Source: Apiotrichum sp. Y4204 (lineage: Eukaryota > Basidiomycota > Tremellomycetes > Trichosporonales > Trichosporonaceae). From it: 64,000 bases of DNA. The stretch lies in assembly GCA_025531455.1 (NCBI GenBank), contig JAMYHL010000059.1:372001-436000 (forward strand). Reading direction: 5' to 3'. Position 1 is the stretch's first letter, and every line of letters begins with the position of its first letter. Below, in pieces: positions 61,701 to 64,000 of this stretch. The notes under the pieces are model-generated. The model made no database searches and was not told where the DNA came from. It saw nothing but the letters and a program-made list of their open reading frames with translations. The position numbers were made by a program, and so were the translations under genes.

Positions 61701-61946
61701 GCAAGTGTTGAGTGCTTGGAGTCGGCGAAGCGGGGAGCTGGGGCAGTGGGCTCTGGCGTTGTCGCAGGGAGCAACCCGGCCAAGCAACGCGTAGAGTCAC
61801 CGCGCGTCAAGATGAAATGTCCCTCACGGCTGTGCTGTAGCGGCGGTAGCACGCCACCACGCAGGTGCTCCACTGCAGTATGAGATACTCACAGCCTTGC
61901 CTACAACGACGATGAGCGTGCCAAGCTCGGCGGGCTCGGCTGCCAT
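58721..61946 (-). CDS. fic1: C2-domain cytokinesis protein (Fic1/Inn1-like) with long Pro/Gln-rich tail
   Basis: Exons 61946-61893, 61682-61588, 61499-61168, 61114-61044 and 61009-58721 give 946 aa. Residues 1-184 form a C2 domain: GTLIVVVGKA...RHLPNLARFGKQDPFCALTVG, then GGQHPEWDEELRFTI and IGEAIVPIDEVLKKGEIDGWYELKCK..YTGEVYLECTFF, with a roughly 50-residue Ala/Lys-rich insert. The 760-residue tail is rich in Pro, Gln, Ser and Tyr with many PxxP stretches, as in Fic1/Inn1, where the tail binds SH3 proteins of the contractile ring. The tail is much longer than in the model yeasts. Near residues 225-260 a Met-Pro-Gly-x unit is repeated about six times. Other fungal C2/PxxP proteins remain possible, so the name is by architecture. 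It converges on AP-2 alpha (230 bp). Confidence 0.85.
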
Positions 61947-63770
61947 GGTGGGCGCTGTGAGATGCGGGGGCGGGGAAGCAAGGCGGAGGGCGGCGAGATG
62001 GGGAGGGCTCTATCGCGGAACAGAGTCGCTAGTCGGAGTGCAAACGGAGTGTAAGCGTCGGCGACAACGATGCGGAGTAGCTGGCTTGTTGTGAGAATGA
62101 ACTCGGTGGAGAGTAACGAATCGAGTGTGCGGCGTGTTGTCGAGCGTGTGTGTGTGTTCGGTGGGAAGTCGCCCCTGAGCGGTGAGGAGCGCGGTGTGAG
62201 AGGGTGAAAGAGGGGGCTTCGGCGTGGGCTGAAATGCCGAGGGCGGGGGAATTGTGGGGTGTGTGTGTGGTGCGTGGTGTGTGTCTGTCTGTAGTGTGTG
62301 TGTGATACTGATACGTTGATACCGATCCTGATAGTGTTGCTGCTAGTATGTCTTGTGTCCGAGATGCGTGAATGGGACTGGGAATGTGGTGAGACGATGA
62401 TAAAGATCCTATTTTGCGAGAGAGCGAGAGCGAGAAAGAGGATGGAGAGGTAGTTTGTGAGAAGTGACAAGGTGTGAATGAATGGAAATGGGAATGGCTT
62501 GTTGTTTCCGGTGGTTACAGTAAGTGTCTCGGCGACAAGAGAGTACTTTTATTCAGACTAGTGACGGTGACACGGCGCAGGTTCAGGGTTTTGTGTGTCC
62601 TTCCTGTTGTTCCTCTCTGCCCGCAGAGAAAGAGGTCAATAATAGCGGTGCTCCGTCTCGGCCCGCCAAGCCCATTGCTAGAAAGCACGTTTTTCCATTT
62701 GATGCTGTCCACCACTGCGAATATGAAGAGAGGATGTGCATTTTGGGATGAAAAAGAATAATAATGAAGAGGTCGGGGATGGAGGAAATGGAGACGAATC
62801 GGCGCCGAGCAGATCGGCACGGCGGAAGGATTCACCACGATAGGCCACGGGCCACGGGCCACGATCAACACCGCGATATCGGGATCAACACAAAATGCGC
62901 ACCGACCATCCCATGAATTCCCCATCGTCATTTCCCTTCCACCCCGAGCCTTCTGTTGTTCCTTGAAGGGCCGCCTCAAAAGGGGCCCGGGATGGCTTGT
63001 CGCTGTCCACAACCCTACTTGACCATCGTTTTGGAGTGCGCCGCGCGCCGACGGTCAGTGCACGCGCTTCGACCGCCCTGTCGCCCTACCGCCCTGCCCT
63101 GCCGACCTGCGGCCTGCGGCGTCCAGCGGCGTCACGAGCTCTTGGCACCCCGCTACGCCGAAACGACACAGCCGACGACGCCGGCCCGCAGGCCGCAGCA
63201 GCACCGATTGATCTCCGGTTGTTTCTTGCTTTGTCGCGCGCACGCAGGCCGCAGTGCAGACTCTGCATTCCTGTGCCTGCATGCGTATGCGCAGTGGTTT
63301 TAGCATCCCATCGGACATCGGGCGGATGGTGATGGAGCAGAACCCCGGGAGTAAACAAGCTCAGCAAGCTCAGTGGCATGATGTCGGCCCACGGCATGCG
63401 ACTACTTAAGCTCTGGGGTGCGCTTGCCGTCATCAGTTGATGTTTGGACACCCAAGAGAAACTGTGGGTAGCGAAAGCGTACGGAGACGTAGTGCCTTCA
63501 TTGTGCGATGTACACAGGATGTGTTCAATGCTGGCAACCAGAGGGTTGGGTCTGTGGAAGCTGGCGAGGTCATGATCACCACCTGTGTTGAGATCGGGAA
63601 CGTGAGACACTTGCTGGAGACTCTGAATCCAACTCTACTTCGACTCTTTCCTCGTCCGACGCTTATCCAGTGACTAGGTACAGTATTGGCCCGCTCCAAA
63701 ACGGCCACCCACGACCCTCCATAAATGCATCACAGATGATATACGGCAAACCCTGCGACCACAATCTACT
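61947..63770. other. Intergenic region upstream of the C2 gene
   Basis: Contains the C2 gene promoter and leader (CA/GT-rich between about 62255 and 62310 and purine-rich at about 62415-62450). No gene or RNA is supported in the remaining sequence. Confidence 0.5.
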
Positions 63771-64000
63771 CTAGCGGACGAAACACTTGTACTGTGGCTG
63801 TCAGCTAGTTGCACACGGCTCGCACTCACGGTCGCCCAGGCGCCGACGATGGCAAAGGCTGCGAGACACCCAAGAATGCCTGCAAACCAATTAAGCTGCG
63901 GTCAGTGCCATCCCGTTCCTGCCACCCACATTCTCAATCTCCTGTCCGGGCACGTGGACGTTCATACCCCACAGACCGGTGACCAGGTTCATGGGAATGA
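63771..64000 (-). CDS. CorA-type Mg2+ transporter, C-terminal end (partial)
   Basis: Only the last exons lie in the window: 64000-63930, 63895-63830 and 63791-63771, joined in phase 0 by introns of 34 and 38 nt. The visible peptide contains IPMNLVTGLWGMNV with the GMN signature that ends the first transmembrane helix of CorA channels, the loop HVPGQEIEN, and a second hydrophobic helix (WFAGILGCLAAFAIVGAWA) followed by YKCFVR and stop. The GMNV.VPGQ pattern is that of the fungal Alr1/Mnr2 group of plasma-membrane or vacuolar magnesium transporters rather than mitochondrial Mrs2; the choice between them cannot be made from this fragment. Confidence 0.9.

Overview
This window is nuclear DNA from a fungus, most likely a basidiomycetous yeast of the Tremellomycetes (Trichosporonales/Cryptococcus-like). 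The evidence is GC-rich coding sequence, many very short introns (33-77 bases in most genes) with GTGAGT/GTGCGT-type donors and CTGAC/CTAAC branch sites just before the acceptor, intron-containing nuclear tRNA genes, and fungal-specific proteins (DASH subunit Spc19, an Inn1/Fic1-type C2 protein). The genus is an inference. No rDNA, organellar DNA, CRISPR array or intact transposon was seen.

Layout, left to right. A DNAJC9-like J-protein (360-1496, +) converges on a membrane-anchored M24 aminopeptidase-like protein (1711-3538, -). A 4.6-kb gap follows, then a C2H2 zinc-finger protein (8102-10393, +), a tRNA-Tyr(GUA) (11825-11923, -), and a 2-Cys peroxiredoxin (12931-14269, +) converging on dihydroxyacetone kinase (15743-17553, -). 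After a 6.6-kb gene desert come malic enzyme (24175-26932, +) and the decapping scavenger DcpS/Dcs1 (28368-29923, +). The next 7.7 kb holds only three intron-containing tRNA-Val(AAC) genes and some striking inverted repeats. It is followed by a protein with a CxC...C...C motif and a long leader (37622-39277, +), an ACT-domain CASTOR/GATS-like protein (41675-43842, -), Spc19 (46391-47083, +), Ctf8 (47239-48096, -), a HAD phosphatase (49170-51292, +), the ribosome-quality-control E3 ligase Hel2/ZNF598 (51492-54157, -), AP-2 alpha-adaptin (54961-58490, +), a Fic1/Inn1-like C2 protein (58721-61946, -) and the C-terminal end of a CorA-type Mg2+ transporter (63771-64000, -).

The genes are mostly unlinked housekeeping functions: redox defence, glycerol/DHA and malate metabolism, mRNA turnover, translation quality control, endocytosis, chromosome segregation and cytokinesis. 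Convergent pairs are tight (155-230 bp, except TSA1/DAK1). Divergent and other intergenic spaces are long for a yeast (about 0.8-6.6 kb). All exon joins were made by hand by matching splice signals, reading phase and family motifs. The first exon of the zinc-finger gene and the N-termini of the aminopeptidase and Ctf8 are the least certain.

The most interesting leftovers are: the tRNA-Val trio, whose 3' trailers each fold into a hairpin of different sequence; a perfect 27-bp-arm hairpin between them; a Ctf8 intron flanked by an 8-base direct repeat that leaves a duplicated tripeptide; three MluI-type boxes packed into 28 bp of a tail-to-tail intergenic region; and a malic enzyme gene that looks built to make both mitochondrial and cytosolic forms.
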